Shown: positions 44,001-52,150, numbered from the stretch's first letter. The stretch is DNA of 64,000 nucleotides from DASUBN01 sp964584665 (GCA_964584665.1 CAZPAO010000004.1:69382-133381); one strand, 5' to 3'. Numbers and translations are program-made. Notes: generated by a model not told the origin, from the letters alone.

Positions 44001-46466
44001 GGCAGCGTGCACCTCGGCGCCACCACCGTGAAGGGCCCGGATGCGCTGGTGGAGGTCGACGCTGCCACTGTGAAGACCGGTGCGCTCACCGTCACCGGCA
44101 GCGGCCACGTCACGGACTTCCATTACAGCGGTAGCGGCAACCCGACGGTCACGACCGAGATGGTCAATAACATCGGCGCGGCGAGCGTCAGCATCAACGG
44201 CACCGACATCACCACCGGCAACATCACGGTCTCGGGCAAGGGTTCGGCTGAGCTGAACCTCCAGGGCCAGAACATCGTGGCGGGGAACATCGCTGTGAGC
44301 GCCACGGCCGCCCATGGCAGCCGTTCTGGTTCCATCCTCGGCGGGTCCAGTGGTTTCTTCCGCGGCCTCATGGGCTTCCAGCTCGGTTCCGGTAGCTTCA
44401 CCGCCGGCCGAGCCGATGTGTTCATCGGTTCCGGCAGTTCCCATCACGTGACCGGTCTGTCTCCCATGGGCGTGCTCAGCCCCGGACCCGGTCCGGTGGC
44501 CCAGAGCATCAAAGTGGGCACCGTCAGCGTGACTGGCGTGGGCGAGGCTGAACTCGAACTGGCGGCATCCAACATCCAAGCCAAGAGCCTCACTGCGATC
44601 GCCACCAAGGGCACCATGGTGGGCACCGGCGTGTCCGGCAGCGGCAACGAAGTCGGTCCCCTCATCCACACCACCTTCAACATCAACGGCGGAGAGGCCC
44701 ATATCGGCCTCGACGGTGGCCTGAGTTCCACTTCGGTCATCACCGTCGCGGGCAACCTGAGCGCCACCGGTCCCGCCGCGGGCGTGGACATGGACGCCCA
44801 TACGGTGAAGGTGAGCGGCGGCATCACCGCCATCGGCAGCGGCGGCGCGGTGAATGTGAAATCAGTGATCACCCGCAGCTCAGCCGGTACGGTGCATTTC
44901 ATCGGCCCCGGTGACGTGACTGGCGTCAACATCGGCGGCGCCACCAGCACCGGTTCCGTCAACGTGGGCGGCACCATCAAGGTGAAGGGCCCCGGCCTCG
45001 TGGGTATCTTCGTCGCCGGCAACAACGTGACGCTCGGCGGCGTGAGCGCCTCGGCCTCCAATACGGCGAAGTACAGCATCCTCGATACCCGCGTCTCCAA
45101 CACGACCGACAATTTCACCGCCGGCAGCGTGGCGGTGCTGGTGATAGAGGGGAATAGCTCCGGCATCACGGGTCCGGCCACCATCACCGGCGACGTGACG
45201 CTGAACGCGCCCCACGGCAACGCTTTCCTGCCCGGACAGCTCACCGTGGGCGGCACGGTCACCATAACCGCCGCCGGCGGCATCGGCACCGATCCCAGCA
45301 CCATCGCGCCCCGCTTCAACGAGATCGGCAGTGGTCTCGGGAAGAACAGCAGCAGCAGCAACGGCATCCCCTCCAGCGGTATCGGCCCCCTGACCCTCAA
45401 GGCGGCGGGCATCTCGCTGGTGGCGGGCAGTAACCTGGACCTGACTTCGGCCACCCTCGCGGCGACCGGCAACATACAGGTGCTGGCGGACGGCAACCTG
45501 AGCCTCACCGGCACCACGCTGAATGCGGGCGGCTTGAGCGCCATCGCCGGCGGGAGTCTCGACCTCTCCGGCGCCACCGTGAAGGTGACCGGCGCCACCC
45601 AGCTGGTGGCCGGCTTCAACGGCACCGGCAAACAACTCCTTGCGAAAGACATCATCCTGAGCGGCGTCAACATCACGACCGGCGTGTTCGAGGCGAGCGC
45701 GGGCGGCACCATCCACAACGGCGGCGGGCCCGGCACGCTCAAGGCCAACGCACTCTCGGTGCTGGCCGGCAAGGACATCGACCTCTCCAGCACCGACATC
45801 ACGGTCGGCGCCGGCACCGTGCCGGGCGTGACCGGCGACCAGACGGTCATCGTGGGCCTGCAGACGGCGGGCATCGCGCCTCTCTCGCTCGCGCCCAACG
45901 CGACTTTCATCGCCGGCGGCGACTTGAAGTTGGGCGACCTGAGCATGACCGGCACCTATCTATACCTGCAGGCGGCCTCGGTCGCGATCCTGGGCAAGGT
46001 CACGGTGCCCACCGGCACCGTGGTGCAGGTGGCGCCCATCGACCCGACCGCCAGCATGGGCATGGAGAAGACCGGCAGCAATGGTTCCGGTTTCAACATC
46101 GCCAATGACGACTTCCTGTCCTTGTTCCCGGAGATCACGCTGGTGCTCGGCAGCAGCGCCGAGACCGGTGCCGCGAACCTGGGCACGAACGGGGCCTTCG
46201 ACATCGGCGACGACAACCTGGTGATCGCCACCACCGGTACCGTCACCGGCCTCGACAAGGTCACCAGCACGGGTCTCGTGACCTCGCTGCTGTCGATCCT
46301 CGGGCCGCCGGTGCCGCCGCCGACTTCGAGCGAGATCGACCCGAACTCGGGTAACAACACCGGCAACAAGAAGCACGGTGAGGCAGTGGGAGGCGAGGTG
46401 ACCGGCACGGGCACGGGCACGCTCATCGAGCACGACAACCAACCCCCCAGCGGCACCTGCCATTGA
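41079..46466 (+). CDS. Two-partner secretion exoprotein (TpsA, filamentous haemagglutinin-like)
   Basis: A 1795-residue secreted protein. A signal peptide of about 37 residues (ending PLMALA) precedes the TPS secretion domain (about 38-300). The domain shows VINQNSQRAVIDWQQFSVG, NSSSVVLNKVIGG and NPNG at 120-123, the haemagglutination-activity signature. The remaining 1450 residues are degenerate Gly/Ser/Thr-rich beta-helix repeats with many GNI and ITVNG units. No toxin domain, RGD or adhesin module is recognised. The protein has seven cysteines: pairs C436/C442, C749/C753 and C941/C947, plus C1794 at the penultimate position. Cys pairs are unusual in TPS passengers. It is secreted by the upstream TpsB and followed after 13 nt by a FecR-domain gene. 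Confidence 0.92.
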   Translation: MATRKLNAHPLNSLLRSALTRTAAGALGATAPLMALANPSGGQVVGGSATINAPSGNGLVINQNSQRAVIDWQQFSVGSNEYVQFVQPNSSSVVLNKVIGGSPSSIFGDIKANGQVFLVNPNGVYFAPGSSIDVQGLVASTLDMDSAAFMRGKNVFSRAQGSSAATVVNQGNIVTARGGYVVLAGDYVENDGSINAQAGRVVLAAGNSATLTLDRSQLVSYVVDSATLAHLAGVENTGSITANGGGVIMTADVANALTATAVNNSGLVMAQSARNEKGTIVLLAKGGDIENSGTLDASAAANAAGVAGGSVIIRGDKITRLDPTSVISTVGNQAHGGFIELSGHQLAVRGNVTAGRQGNLLIDPATINIVSGTNHNSVSAGIGTIGTGFIESKLNAGSNVAILASNAIQHVSGTDITATGTGNLTLAIGTVGGGSCGIGGICVGHGSPSINRFAGSINLSGLPISIHGDLVIDAGGNSGGQISMVAASAKSITLHAGQIGVAGALSASGGGISISGRTGAGQAGITITGAVTATGAFKASFSNEGGANVGTVTLHKVTAKSINVNAGIIHALGTLHATGTGTNDGVKLFAFGNGSSSAEAAPNGPQISTKKVIADHGGIDIETQNGSGSSVITVNGNLQASHGIVELFTSGNPHFGGNITVTGNITGSNVRVDANGIGSAGGKVNITGNIIATDANNATDVSISAADGAGNGVVTINGTITAARGVTINASGGAAAITVGAITANTHGCSGECGTANVDLEASNGTVTATGDIVLVKDPARQGQVFMRGKSLQFGNITALGGSISLDANTTAAGGANIVQTSGKTLKAGQINVDLNASYGGHINLFNLTASSAAHPAGIEITARSNQGSDLINVGGNITVNGKGGHGLSSGMPGIGIGMPVAAYLVIGASGSAEAASKVNVTGTINVVGHAGVINFNQSLCGAGSGCESGRQPGIHGQITGGLAEVRINANGSNGSVHLGATTVKGPDALVEVDAATVKTGALTVTGSGHVTDFHYSGSGNPTVTTEMVNNIGAASVSINGTDITTGNITVSGKGSAELNLQGQNIVAGNIAVSATAAHGSRSGSILGGSSGFFRGLMGFQLGSGSFTAGRADVFIGSGSSHHVTGLSPMGVLSPGPGPVAQSIKVGTVSVTGVGEAELELAASNIQAKSLTAIATKGTMVGTGVSGSGNEVGPLIHTTFNINGGEAHIGLDGGLSSTSVITVAGNLSATGPAAGVDMDAHTVKVSGGITAIGSGGAVNVKSVITRSSAGTVHFIGPGDVTGVNIGGATSTGSVNVGGTIKVKGPGLVGIFVAGNNVTLGGVSASASNTAKYSILDTRVSNTTDNFTAGSVAVLVIEGNSSGITGPATITGDVTLNAPHGNAFLPGQLTVGGTVTITAAGGIGTDPSTIAPRFNEIGSGLGKNSSSSNGIPSSGIGPLTLKAAGISLVAGSNLDLTSATLAATGNIQVLADGNLSLTGTTLNAGGLSAIAGGSLDLSGATVKVTGATQLVAGFNGTGKQLLAKDIILSGVNITTGVFEASAGGTIHNGGGPGTLKANALSVLAGKDIDLSSTDITVGAGTVPGVTGDQTVIVGLQTAGIAPLSLAPNATFIAGGDLKLGDLSMTGTYLYLQAASVAILGKVTVPTGTVVQVAPIDPTASMGMEKTGSNGSGFNIANDDFLSLFPEITLVLGSSAETGAANLGTNGAFDIGDDNLVIATTGTVTGLDKVTSTGLVTSLLSILGPPVPPPTSSEIDPNSGNNTGNKKHGEAVGGEVTGTGTGTLIEHDNQPPSGTCH

Positions 46467-46479
46467 GGAGCAAAGGAAC

Positions 46480-47235
46480 ATGAACAGACGCATCGCCAGG
46501 AACCTCTTGAGCATCGCCCTCGCCGGCGCCACCGTGCTGGCGCTGCCGGCCTGGTCCGCGGCTCCGGCGGCTCCCGCCGCCGCCCCGGCTGCCGCAGCCG
46601 CGGGCGTAGGCAACGCCACGCTGGTCACCGGCCACGTCAGTGCCGCCACGCCGTCCGGGGAGATCCGCGACATCGTGAAGGGCGCGCCGGTGTACGAGGG
46701 CGAGGTGATCATCACCGCCGGTTCGAGCTACGTGAACATCGAGTTCACCGACGGCGGCCGCGTGCTGCTCCGGCCCGAGTCCCGCTTCCAGATCGAGCGC
46801 TACCAGTACGCCGCTGCGGCGGCGCCCCAGCCGGCCGCGGGCCAGCCCCAGGCGGCCCAGCCGGTGCGACAGGAGAGCGCCTTCTTCCGCCTGCTGAAGG
46901 GCGGTTTCCGCGCGGTCAGCGGTCTCATCGGCCACACCCGCCGCGAGGATTACGCGGTGCAGACACCGGTGGCCACCATCGGTATCCGTGGCACCGACTA
47001 CGAGGTGCGCCTGTGCTCCGGGGACTGCGGTGACATCAGCCCGGCTCCCAAGGACGGCCTGTATGCGGGCGTGCAGTCGGGTGCCATCGCCCTGACCAAC
47101 GCGGGCGGCACCACCACCCCCACGGCTGGCCAATATGTGTTCATCTCCGGGAGCGCGGGAGTCCCGACCCCGGTGACGGGGCGGCCCCCGGCACTGGGCA
47201 GCCAGCCCTTGCCGGACCCCAAGACCTGCAATTAG
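46480..47235 (+). CDS. FecR-domain protein of the two-partner secretion locus
   Basis: A 251-residue exported protein with signal peptide (about 1-26, ending PAWSA) and an Ala-rich spacer. A FecR domain follows (about 40-235): EFTDGGRVLLRPESRFQIERY, FFRLLKGGFRAVSGLIGHT and QTPVATIGIRGTDYEVRLC. It has CSGDC near 188 and a penultimate Cys (DPKTCN). There is no transmembrane anti-sigma segment or sigma factor gene. Position and the 13-nt gap to the exoprotein gene imply co-expression. It may bind the exoprotein in the periplasm or at the surface; this is inference. The nearest relative is the FecR lipoprotein at 15402. Confidence 0.85.
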   Translation: MNRRIARNLLSIALAGATVLALPAWSAAPAAPAAAPAAAAAGVGNATLVTGHVSAATPSGEIRDIVKGAPVYEGEVIITAGSSYVNIEFTDGGRVLLRPESRFQIERYQYAAAAAPQPAAGQPQAAQPVRQESAFFRLLKGGFRAVSGLIGHTRREDYAVQTPVATIGIRGTDYEVRLCSGDCGDISPAPKDGLYAGVQSGAIALTNAGGTTTPTAGQYVFISGSAGVPTPVTGRPPALGSQPLPDPKTCN

Positions 47236-47256
47236 GCCAAGCGCCTATCTGCGACG

Positions 47257-47286
47257 AAAAGGGCCTATCGAGGCCCTTTTTGTTTT
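47257..47286 (+). terminator. Rho-independent terminator of the secretion operon
   Basis: A perfect 10-bp stem, AAAAGGGCCT (47257-47266) and AGGCCCTTTT (47271-47280), with an ATCG loop and a TGTTTT tail. The symmetry allows termination from either strand. Confidence 0.92.
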
Positions 47287-47355
47287 GAAAGTGGCGATTC
47301 TCCCTCCATGCACGGGACCCGGGCCCAAAACCGCCTATATAAGACAGGGCTTGCG

Positions 47356-47384
47356 TTGACGGCCCGGGGGACAACCGGTACTTT
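47356..47384 (+). promoter_or_regulatory. Sigma70-type promoter of adk
   Basis: TTGACG (47356-47361) and TACTTT (47379-47384) are separated by 17 bp, close to consensus. The -10 box is 68 nt upstream of the adk start codon. Confidence 0.6.
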
Positions 47385-47452
47385 ACGCCTGCCTCGCGGC
47401 CCCTAGAGGCCTTGAGGCTGCCCCAAAACGCGAATTCCAGACGGGACAAGCC

Positions 47453-48412
47453 ATGAGAATCGTGCTGCTCGGAGCGCCCGGGTCCGGCAAGGGGACCCAA
47501 GCCAAGCTGCTGACCGAGAAATATCGTATCCCGCATGTCTCCACCGGAGACCTGCTGCGGGCCAACCTGGCCGCTGGAACCCCCTTGGGGCTGCAGGCCA
47601 AGGCTGCCATGGACGCGGGTCAATTGGTCTCCGACGACCTGGTGCTGGCCATCATCCGCGAGCGCCTGAAGAACCCGGACGCCAAGAAGGGCTTCATCCT
47701 GGACGGCTTCCCGCGCAACATCCCCCAGGCCCACGCCCTGGACGCCATGCTGCGCGCCATCGCCCAGCCCCTCGATGCCGCCATCCTCATGGAGGTGGAC
47801 TTCGACATCCTGATGCAGCGCCTCACCGGCCGCCGCACCTGCGAGAACTGCGGCGCCGCCTACAACGTCTACACCAATCCGCCGCGCCTCGAGGACCAGT
47901 GCGACCGCTGCGGCGGCCCGCTGCACCACCGCGCGGACGACAACGAAGAGACCATCGGCAACCGTCTGCGCGTGTACGAAGGCCAGACCAAGCCGCTTAT
48001 CGGCTACTACAGGGACCAGGGTCGCATCGAGACCGTGGACGCGGTGGGTGACGTGAAAGACATCTTGAAGCGCATGATCGCCGTGCTGGATCCGATCGCC
48101 AAGGGCCAGCGCAAGGTCGTGGTGCCGGTGAAGCCGGTGCCGCCGCCGAAGGCGAGCAAGGCCGCGCTGGCCGCGGCGAAAGCCCCGGCAGCGAAGCCCG
48201 CCGGCAAGACCGTGCCCGCGAAGGCTGCGGTCAAGACGACCGCCACTGCGGCGACCAAGAAGCCGGCGGCCAAGGCGACTGCCGCCAAGCCGGCCAAGAA
48301 GGCCGCGCCCAAGAAGACCGAGAAGAAGAAGGACAAGAAGAAAGACAAGAAGAAAGAGAAGAAGCAGGCCAAGAAGCACAAGAAAGACAAGAAGAAGGGC
48401 AAGAAGAAGTAA
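47453..48412 (+). CDS. adk: Adenylate kinase with long Lys/Ala-rich C-terminal extension
   Basis: A 319-residue protein. Residues 1-215 are a complete long-type adenylate kinase interconverting AMP, ADP and ATP. It has P-loop GAPGSGKGT at 7-15, AMP-site FILDGFPRN and a LID with four cysteines (130, 133, 150, 153) for a structural zinc. Residues about 220-319 form an unrelated tail of Pro/Ala/Lys repeats that becomes almost pure Lys/Asp (KKKDKKKDKKKEKK) and ends KKGKKK, like histone H1-type tails. The ordinary enzyme is about 215 residues. The frame through the tail is uninterrupted. The gene is tail-to-tail with rnd, 6 nt apart. Confidence 0.93.
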   Translation: MRIVLLGAPGSGKGTQAKLLTEKYRIPHVSTGDLLRANLAAGTPLGLQAKAAMDAGQLVSDDLVLAIIRERLKNPDAKKGFILDGFPRNIPQAHALDAMLRAIAQPLDAAILMEVDFDILMQRLTGRRTCENCGAAYNVYTNPPRLEDQCDRCGGPLHHRADDNEETIGNRLRVYEGQTKPLIGYYRDQGRIETVDAVGDVKDILKRMIAVLDPIAKGQRKVVVPVKPVPPPKASKAALAAAKAPAAKPAGKTVPAKAAVKTTATAATKKPAAKATAAKPAKKAAPKKTEKKKDKKKDKKKEKKQAKKHKKDKKKGKKK

Positions 48413-48418
48413 GCGTTC

Positions 48419-49564
48419 CTAACGGGGGGCGATGTCGAGCCCCCCATCCACGGCGGCGAGCGCATGCTTGCCCGCCAGGAAGTCCAGGAGCGCCTGGCCC
48501 GCGAGCTTCAGGCGCCAATCCTTCAGTATCTCCAGGTCACGTTCACCGCGCACCAATCTCTCCAACTCCGATCTGTTGGCGAGGCTTGCCGCGCTCACCT
48601 CCCCTTCGGCGGCCTTGAGGCGCACGATGGCGTTCAAGGCGTCCACCAGCGCATCCTGGCGCGTGGTGAGCGGCCCACTCGCGCGCGGGCGTTCCTCCGG
48701 TGCCTCGCCGCCGGACTTCAGTATCTGCATGATGTCGGCGCCGTGGCGCTTGGCGAGGCTGTCGCCCACGCCACGGATCGCCGCGAGGGCCTCCAGGTCC
48801 GCGGGGACCTGCTTGGCCAGGTCCATGAGCGCTTCGTCCTTGAGTATCCACTGGCGCGGTCGGTTCTCGGCCATGGCAGTGTGTTCACGCCAGGCCGCCA
48901 GGGACTTCACCAGCGCTACGGCCTTGGGCTTCATGCGCTGGATCCCGCGCACCCGGTGCCAGGCGCCCTCCGGGTCCGGCCGGTAGAGTTTCTCTTCGCT
49001 CAGGTTCTTCATCTCAGGCTCGGCCCAGCCGGCGCGGCCGCGCTCGGCCAGCTCCGCCTGCATCTTCTTGTAGAGGTTGCGCAGGTGGCGCACGTCGTCG
49101 GCGGCGTATTCCAGAGCCGCTGGCGGCAGCGGCCGGCGCGCCCAATCGGTGCGCGCATGGCTCTTGTCCAGGGTGACGCCGAGCAGGGACTGAACCACCG
49201 CACCGTAGCCCGCCTGGTCCGGCAGGCCGAGGAAGCGGGCCGCCACCTGGGTGTCGAACACCGGCGCCGGCACCCGGCCGGCGAGGTGATAGAAGATCTC
49301 AAGATCCTGGCGTGCCGCATGCAGCACTTTCACGCTGCCCTCATCCAGCATCACCTCGAGCAAGGGTTGCAGCGAGGTCAGCGCCAGCGGGTCGATGCAG
49401 GCCACCACTTCGTCGGTGGCCACCTGCACCAGGCAGAGTTCGGGGTAATACGTACGCTCGCGCATGAACTCCGTGTCCACCGCGATCCAGGGCTGCCCCT
49501 TGAGGCGGCGGCACAGGTCTTCCAGGGCGGCGGGGGAGTCGATGTAGAGGTAGGCGTCGGACAT
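48419..49564 (-). CDS. rnd: Ribonuclease D
   Basis: A 381-residue 3'-5' exoribonuclease that matures tRNA and other small RNAs. The DEDD exonuclease domain shows IAVDTEFMRE (D and E), VLHAARQDLE and FDTQVAARFLG (D), and ALEYAADDVRHL (D with Y). HRDC domains follow (about 210-290 and 300-375), the first with PRQWILKDEALMDLAKQVP. ATG at 49564 was selected because MSDAYLYIDSPAALEDLC matches the family start; the longer in-frame start adds five residues. Confidence 0.93.
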   Translation of the reverse strand: MSDAYLYIDSPAALEDLCRRLKGQPWIAVDTEFMRERTYYPELCLVQVATDEVVACIDPLALTSLQPLLEVMLDEGSVKVLHAARQDLEIFYHLAGRVPAPVFDTQVAARFLGLPDQAGYGAVVQSLLGVTLDKSHARTDWARRPLPPAALEYAADDVRHLRNLYKKMQAELAERGRAGWAEPEMKNLSEEKLYRPDPEGAWHRVRGIQRMKPKAVALVKSLAAWREHTAMAENRPRQWILKDEALMDLAKQVPADLEALAAIRGVGDSLAKRHGADIMQILKSGGEAPEERPRASGPLTTRQDALVDALNAIVRLKAAEGEVSAASLANRSELERLVRGERDLEILKDWRLKLAGQALLDFLAGKHALAAVDGGLDIAPR

Positions 49565-49625
49565 CACGGGCATCGGCAAATCGGAGTGTCACAGGTTATC
49601 ATGCGAGTGACCTTCAAGGACCTGC

Positions 49626-50999
49626 ATGCGCATACACATCCTCGGCATCTGCGGCACGTTCATGGGGGGCATCGCGGCCCTCGCCAAGGCGCTCGGCCAC
49701 GAGGTGGAAGGTTCCGACGCCGACGTGTATCCGCCCATGAGCACCCAGCTGGAGGCGCTCGGCATCAGGCTCTTCCAGGGCTACAGACCTGAACATCTCA
49801 AGCCCGCACCGGACGTGGTGGTGGTGGGCAACGCACTCTCCCGCGGCAATCCGGCCCTGGAGCATGTGCTCGCCGAGGGCATCGCCTACCAGTCGGGCCC
49901 CCAGTGGCTCTACAACGAACTCCTGCACCGGCGCCACGTCATCGCCATCGCCGGCACCCACGGCAAGACCACCACCACCTCCATGGTGGCCTGGATACTG
50001 GAGCAGGCGGGCCTCGATCCCGGCTTCCTCATCGGCGGTGTGGCGCCGGACCTCGGTGTGTCCGCGCGTCTCGGCAAGGGCCGCCATTTCGTGGTGGAGG
50101 CCGACGAATATGACACGGCGTTCTTCGACAAGGGTTCCAAGTTCCTGCATTACCGGCCCCGCACCCTGGTGCTGAACAATCTCGAATACGACCATGCGGA
50201 CATCTTCCCCGACCTCGCCGCCATCGAGACCCAGTTCCATTACCTTCTGCGCTCGGTGCCGGGCAACGGTCTCATCGCGGTGAACGGCGCCGATGCGGCC
50301 TTGCAGCGCGTGATCGAGCGCGGCTGCTGGACGCCGCGCCAGACCTTCGGCGCAGCGGGCGCCGACTGGCAGGCAGCGGAGGCGAAGGCCGACGGCAGTG
50401 CGTTCGACGTGTTGCATCTGGGCAAGAAGGTCGCGCGAGTGGACTGGAGCCTGCTCGGCACCCACAACGTGAACAATGCGCTCGCCGCCATCGCCGCGGC
50501 GAAACATGCGGGCGTGACGCCGGCACAGGCCGCCGCCGCCCTCGGCAAGTTCCAGGGCGTGAAGCGGCGCCTGGAAGTACTCGCCAGAGTGGATGGCGTC
50601 ACCGTCTATGATGACTTCGCCCACCATCCTACGGCGGTCGCCACCACGCTCGTGGGCCTGCGCGCACGGGTGGGCAAGGAGCGCATCCTGGCGGTGATGG
50701 AACCGCGCTCCGCCACCATGAAGATGGGCGTGCACCGGGATACCCTCGCGGGTTCCCTGGAGCAGGCGGACCGGGTGTTCGTCTACCAGGCCCCCAATGT
50801 GAAGTGGGACGTGGCCGGCGCCTTCAGCCCCCTCGGTACCCGCGCCAGCGTGATCCGCGACCTGGATGCGCTCGCCGATGCGGTGATGTCAGAGCTGCAG
50901 CGGGGCGACCACGTCTTGATAATGAGCAACGGCGGCTTCGGCGGTTTTCACGAGAAGCTGATAGACCGGTTGGAAAGAAACGCCGCGCCACGTTGCTGA
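49626..50999 (+). CDS. mpl: UDP-N-acetylmuramate:L-alanyl-gamma-D-glutamyl-meso-diaminopimelate ligase
   Basis: A 457-residue Mur-ligase family enzyme that reuses murein tripeptide in peptidoglycan recycling. It has the N-terminal Rossmann motif HILGICGTFMGGIAALAKALGHEV, the ATP loop AGTHGKTTTTSMVAW, EADEYDTAF and the C-terminal VYDDFAHHPTAV and EPRSATMK motifs. Length matches E. coli Mpl (457). ATG at 49626 begins the conserved MRIHILGI. The LON-domain gene starts 1 nt after its stop codon. Confidence 0.95.
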   Translation: MRIHILGICGTFMGGIAALAKALGHEVEGSDADVYPPMSTQLEALGIRLFQGYRPEHLKPAPDVVVVGNALSRGNPALEHVLAEGIAYQSGPQWLYNELLHRRHVIAIAGTHGKTTTTSMVAWILEQAGLDPGFLIGGVAPDLGVSARLGKGRHFVVEADEYDTAFFDKGSKFLHYRPRTLVLNNLEYDHADIFPDLAAIETQFHYLLRSVPGNGLIAVNGADAALQRVIERGCWTPRQTFGAAGADWQAAEAKADGSAFDVLHLGKKVARVDWSLLGTHNVNNALAAIAAAKHAGVTPAQAAAALGKFQGVKRRLEVLARVDGVTVYDDFAHHPTAVATTLVGLRARVGKERILAVMEPRSATMKMGVHRDTLAGSLEQADRVFVYQAPNVKWDVAGAFSPLGTRASVIRDLDALADAVMSELQRGDHVLIMSNGGFGGFHEKLIDRLERNAAPRC

Positions 51000-51000
51000 C

Positions 51001-51573
51001 GTGACCGAGATACCCATCTTCCCCCTCAACACCGTGCTGTTCCCCGGCGGTGTGCTGCCGCTGCGCATCTTCGAAGCCCGCTATATCGACATGGTTAGCC
51101 GCTGCATGAAGGCCGGCGAAGGTTTCGGCGTGTGCCTGATAAAGGAAGGCGTCGAGACCGGCAAGGCCAAGGTGCATGCGGTGGGCACGCTGGCGGAGAT
51201 CGGCGACTGGAGCCGCGGCGAGGACGGCCTGCTGCACATCCTGGCGCGGGGCACGCGCCGCATCCGTATCGGGAAGGTGCATGCCCAGGCTGACGGCCTG
51301 AACCTGGGCGAGACCGAACTCCTGCCGGCGGACCCGCTGCTGGCGGTGCCGGAGCCCCGACGCATGCTGCCGGACATCCTGCGCCAGATCCTCCAGCAGA
51401 TGGAGGCAGATGAATCGCAGCTCGATTACAGCGACGCCGCCTGGGTGGGGAACCGGCTGGCGGAAGTGCTGCCCATAAACCTGGCCCAGCGCCAATACCT
51501 CTTGGAAGTGGACGATCCGCTGAAGCGCCTCGAGATCATCAACACCCTGGTGCAGTCGCTTACCGTCCAATGA
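51001..51573 (+). CDS. LON peptidase substrate-binding domain protein
   Basis: A 190-residue protein consisting of the LON N-terminal substrate-binding (PUA-like) domain. It shows IPIFPLNTVLFPGGVLPLRIFEARYIDMV at the N-terminus and a helical C-terminal half with LPINLAQRQYLLEVDDPLKRLE. No ATPase or protease domain is present. Its role is unknown; a substrate adaptor is a common guess. The start is GTG at 51001, directly after the mpl stop codon. Confidence 0.9.
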   Translation: MTEIPIFPLNTVLFPGGVLPLRIFEARYIDMVSRCMKAGEGFGVCLIKEGVETGKAKVHAVGTLAEIGDWSRGEDGLLHILARGTRRIRIGKVHAQADGLNLGETELLPADPLLAVPEPRRMLPDILRQILQQMEADESQLDYSDAAWVGNRLAEVLPINLAQRQYLLEVDDPLKRLEIINTLVQSLTVQ

Positions 51574-51598
51574 AAAAGCGCGGCTTGGCCGCGCTTTT
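51574..51598. terminator. Bidirectional terminator
   Basis: An 11-bp perfect stem, AAAAGCGCGGC (51574-51584) and GCCGCGCTTTT (51588-51598), with a TTG loop. It serves both the LON-domain gene and the convergent cyclic-nucleotide-binding protein gene. Confidence 0.9.
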
Positions 51599-51627
51599 GG
51601 GATACATCTCATTCTCTCCGGCTGGGA

Positions 51628-52080
51628 TTATTCGGGGTTGCCCCAGACCGCAGCTGCATCCTTCTGCACCAAGTTCGTGGTCTCACGGAGTCGCCGCGAG
51701 AGGATCTCCGCCAGCGACTGGTAGAACCGCGCGGCGAAGGCCGGATTCTGTCCCATGAGCGTGCTGATGTGGGCGTGGGTGATGATGAACACCAGCACTT
51801 CCTCGTCGCCGGCGATCACGCTGGCGCTGGCGGGCTGGCCTTCGATGAAGGACATGTCGCCGAAGATCTCGCCGGCGGTGTGGCGCGAGAGTTCGATGGC
51901 GAAGCCGTCGTGGTCACGCTGGACCTTGGCCTCGCCCTTGACGATGATGTACAGGGAGTTCTGCTTGGAACCTTCCTGTATCAACACCTCGCCAGGCTTG
52001 AAAGCCTTGCGTTCGGAGTCTTTGAGCAGCTGCTGATGCTCTTCGTCCCGGAGGAATCGGAAGATCTTTGCCAGAGCCAT
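51628..52080 (-). CDS. Cyclic nucleotide-binding domain protein
   Basis: A 150-residue protein with a single cNMP-binding beta-barrel (about 15-130). Markers are KPGEVLIQEGSKQNSLYIIVKGE, GEIFGDMSFIEGQPASASVIA and a C-terminal helix. There is no DNA-binding or enzymatic domain, so it is not a CRP-type regulator. The canonical phosphate-binding Arg of GE-x-ALL-x3-PRxA is not clearly present (GQPASASVIA), so nucleotide binding is uncertain. ATG at 52080 starts MALAKIFRFL; upstream in-frame sequence is unsupported. Confidence 0.85.
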   Translation of the reverse strand: MALAKIFRFLRDEEHQQLLKDSERKAFKPGEVLIQEGSKQNSLYIIVKGEAKVQRDHDGFAIELSRHTAGEIFGDMSFIEGQPASASVIAGDEEVLVFIITHAHISTLMGQNPAFAARFYQSLAEILSRRLRETTNLVQKDAAAVWGNPE

Positions 52081-52150
52081 CTCATTGTTCCTCGTGGCTT
52101 CTCTCGGGGGCAGTGCCCCGACTAGATAGTGCCGGAAATCCCGGGTTATG

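Noticed and set aside
42213..44801. An 862-codon open frame antisense to the exoprotein gene
   Set aside because: It is the mirror of a high-GC, Gly/Ala/Thr-rich gene. The translation is low-complexity (His, Ala, Gly, Asp) with no family motif, while the plus strand encodes a clear TPS exoprotein.
42100..46300. Possible CRISPR or DNA tandem repeats in the exoprotein gene
   Set aside because: The regularity is at the amino-acid level (degenerate beta-helix units); no exact direct repeats with unique spacers are seen.
46480..47235. Iron-responsive anti-sigma factor of a FecIR system
   Set aside because: No sigma factor, TonB-dependent receptor or transmembrane anti-sigma segment is present; the protein has a signal peptide and lies in a secretion operon.
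39245..47300. Contact-dependent inhibition (CDI) locus with toxin and immunity genes
   Set aside because: The exoprotein lacks a recognisable C-terminal toxin and VENN-type boundary, and the downstream gene is a FecR-domain protein with a signal peptide, not a small immunity protein.
51628..52080. A CRP-type regulator that could act on the 39174 site
   Set aside because: The protein ends after the cyclic-nucleotide-binding barrel and has no helix-turn-helix.
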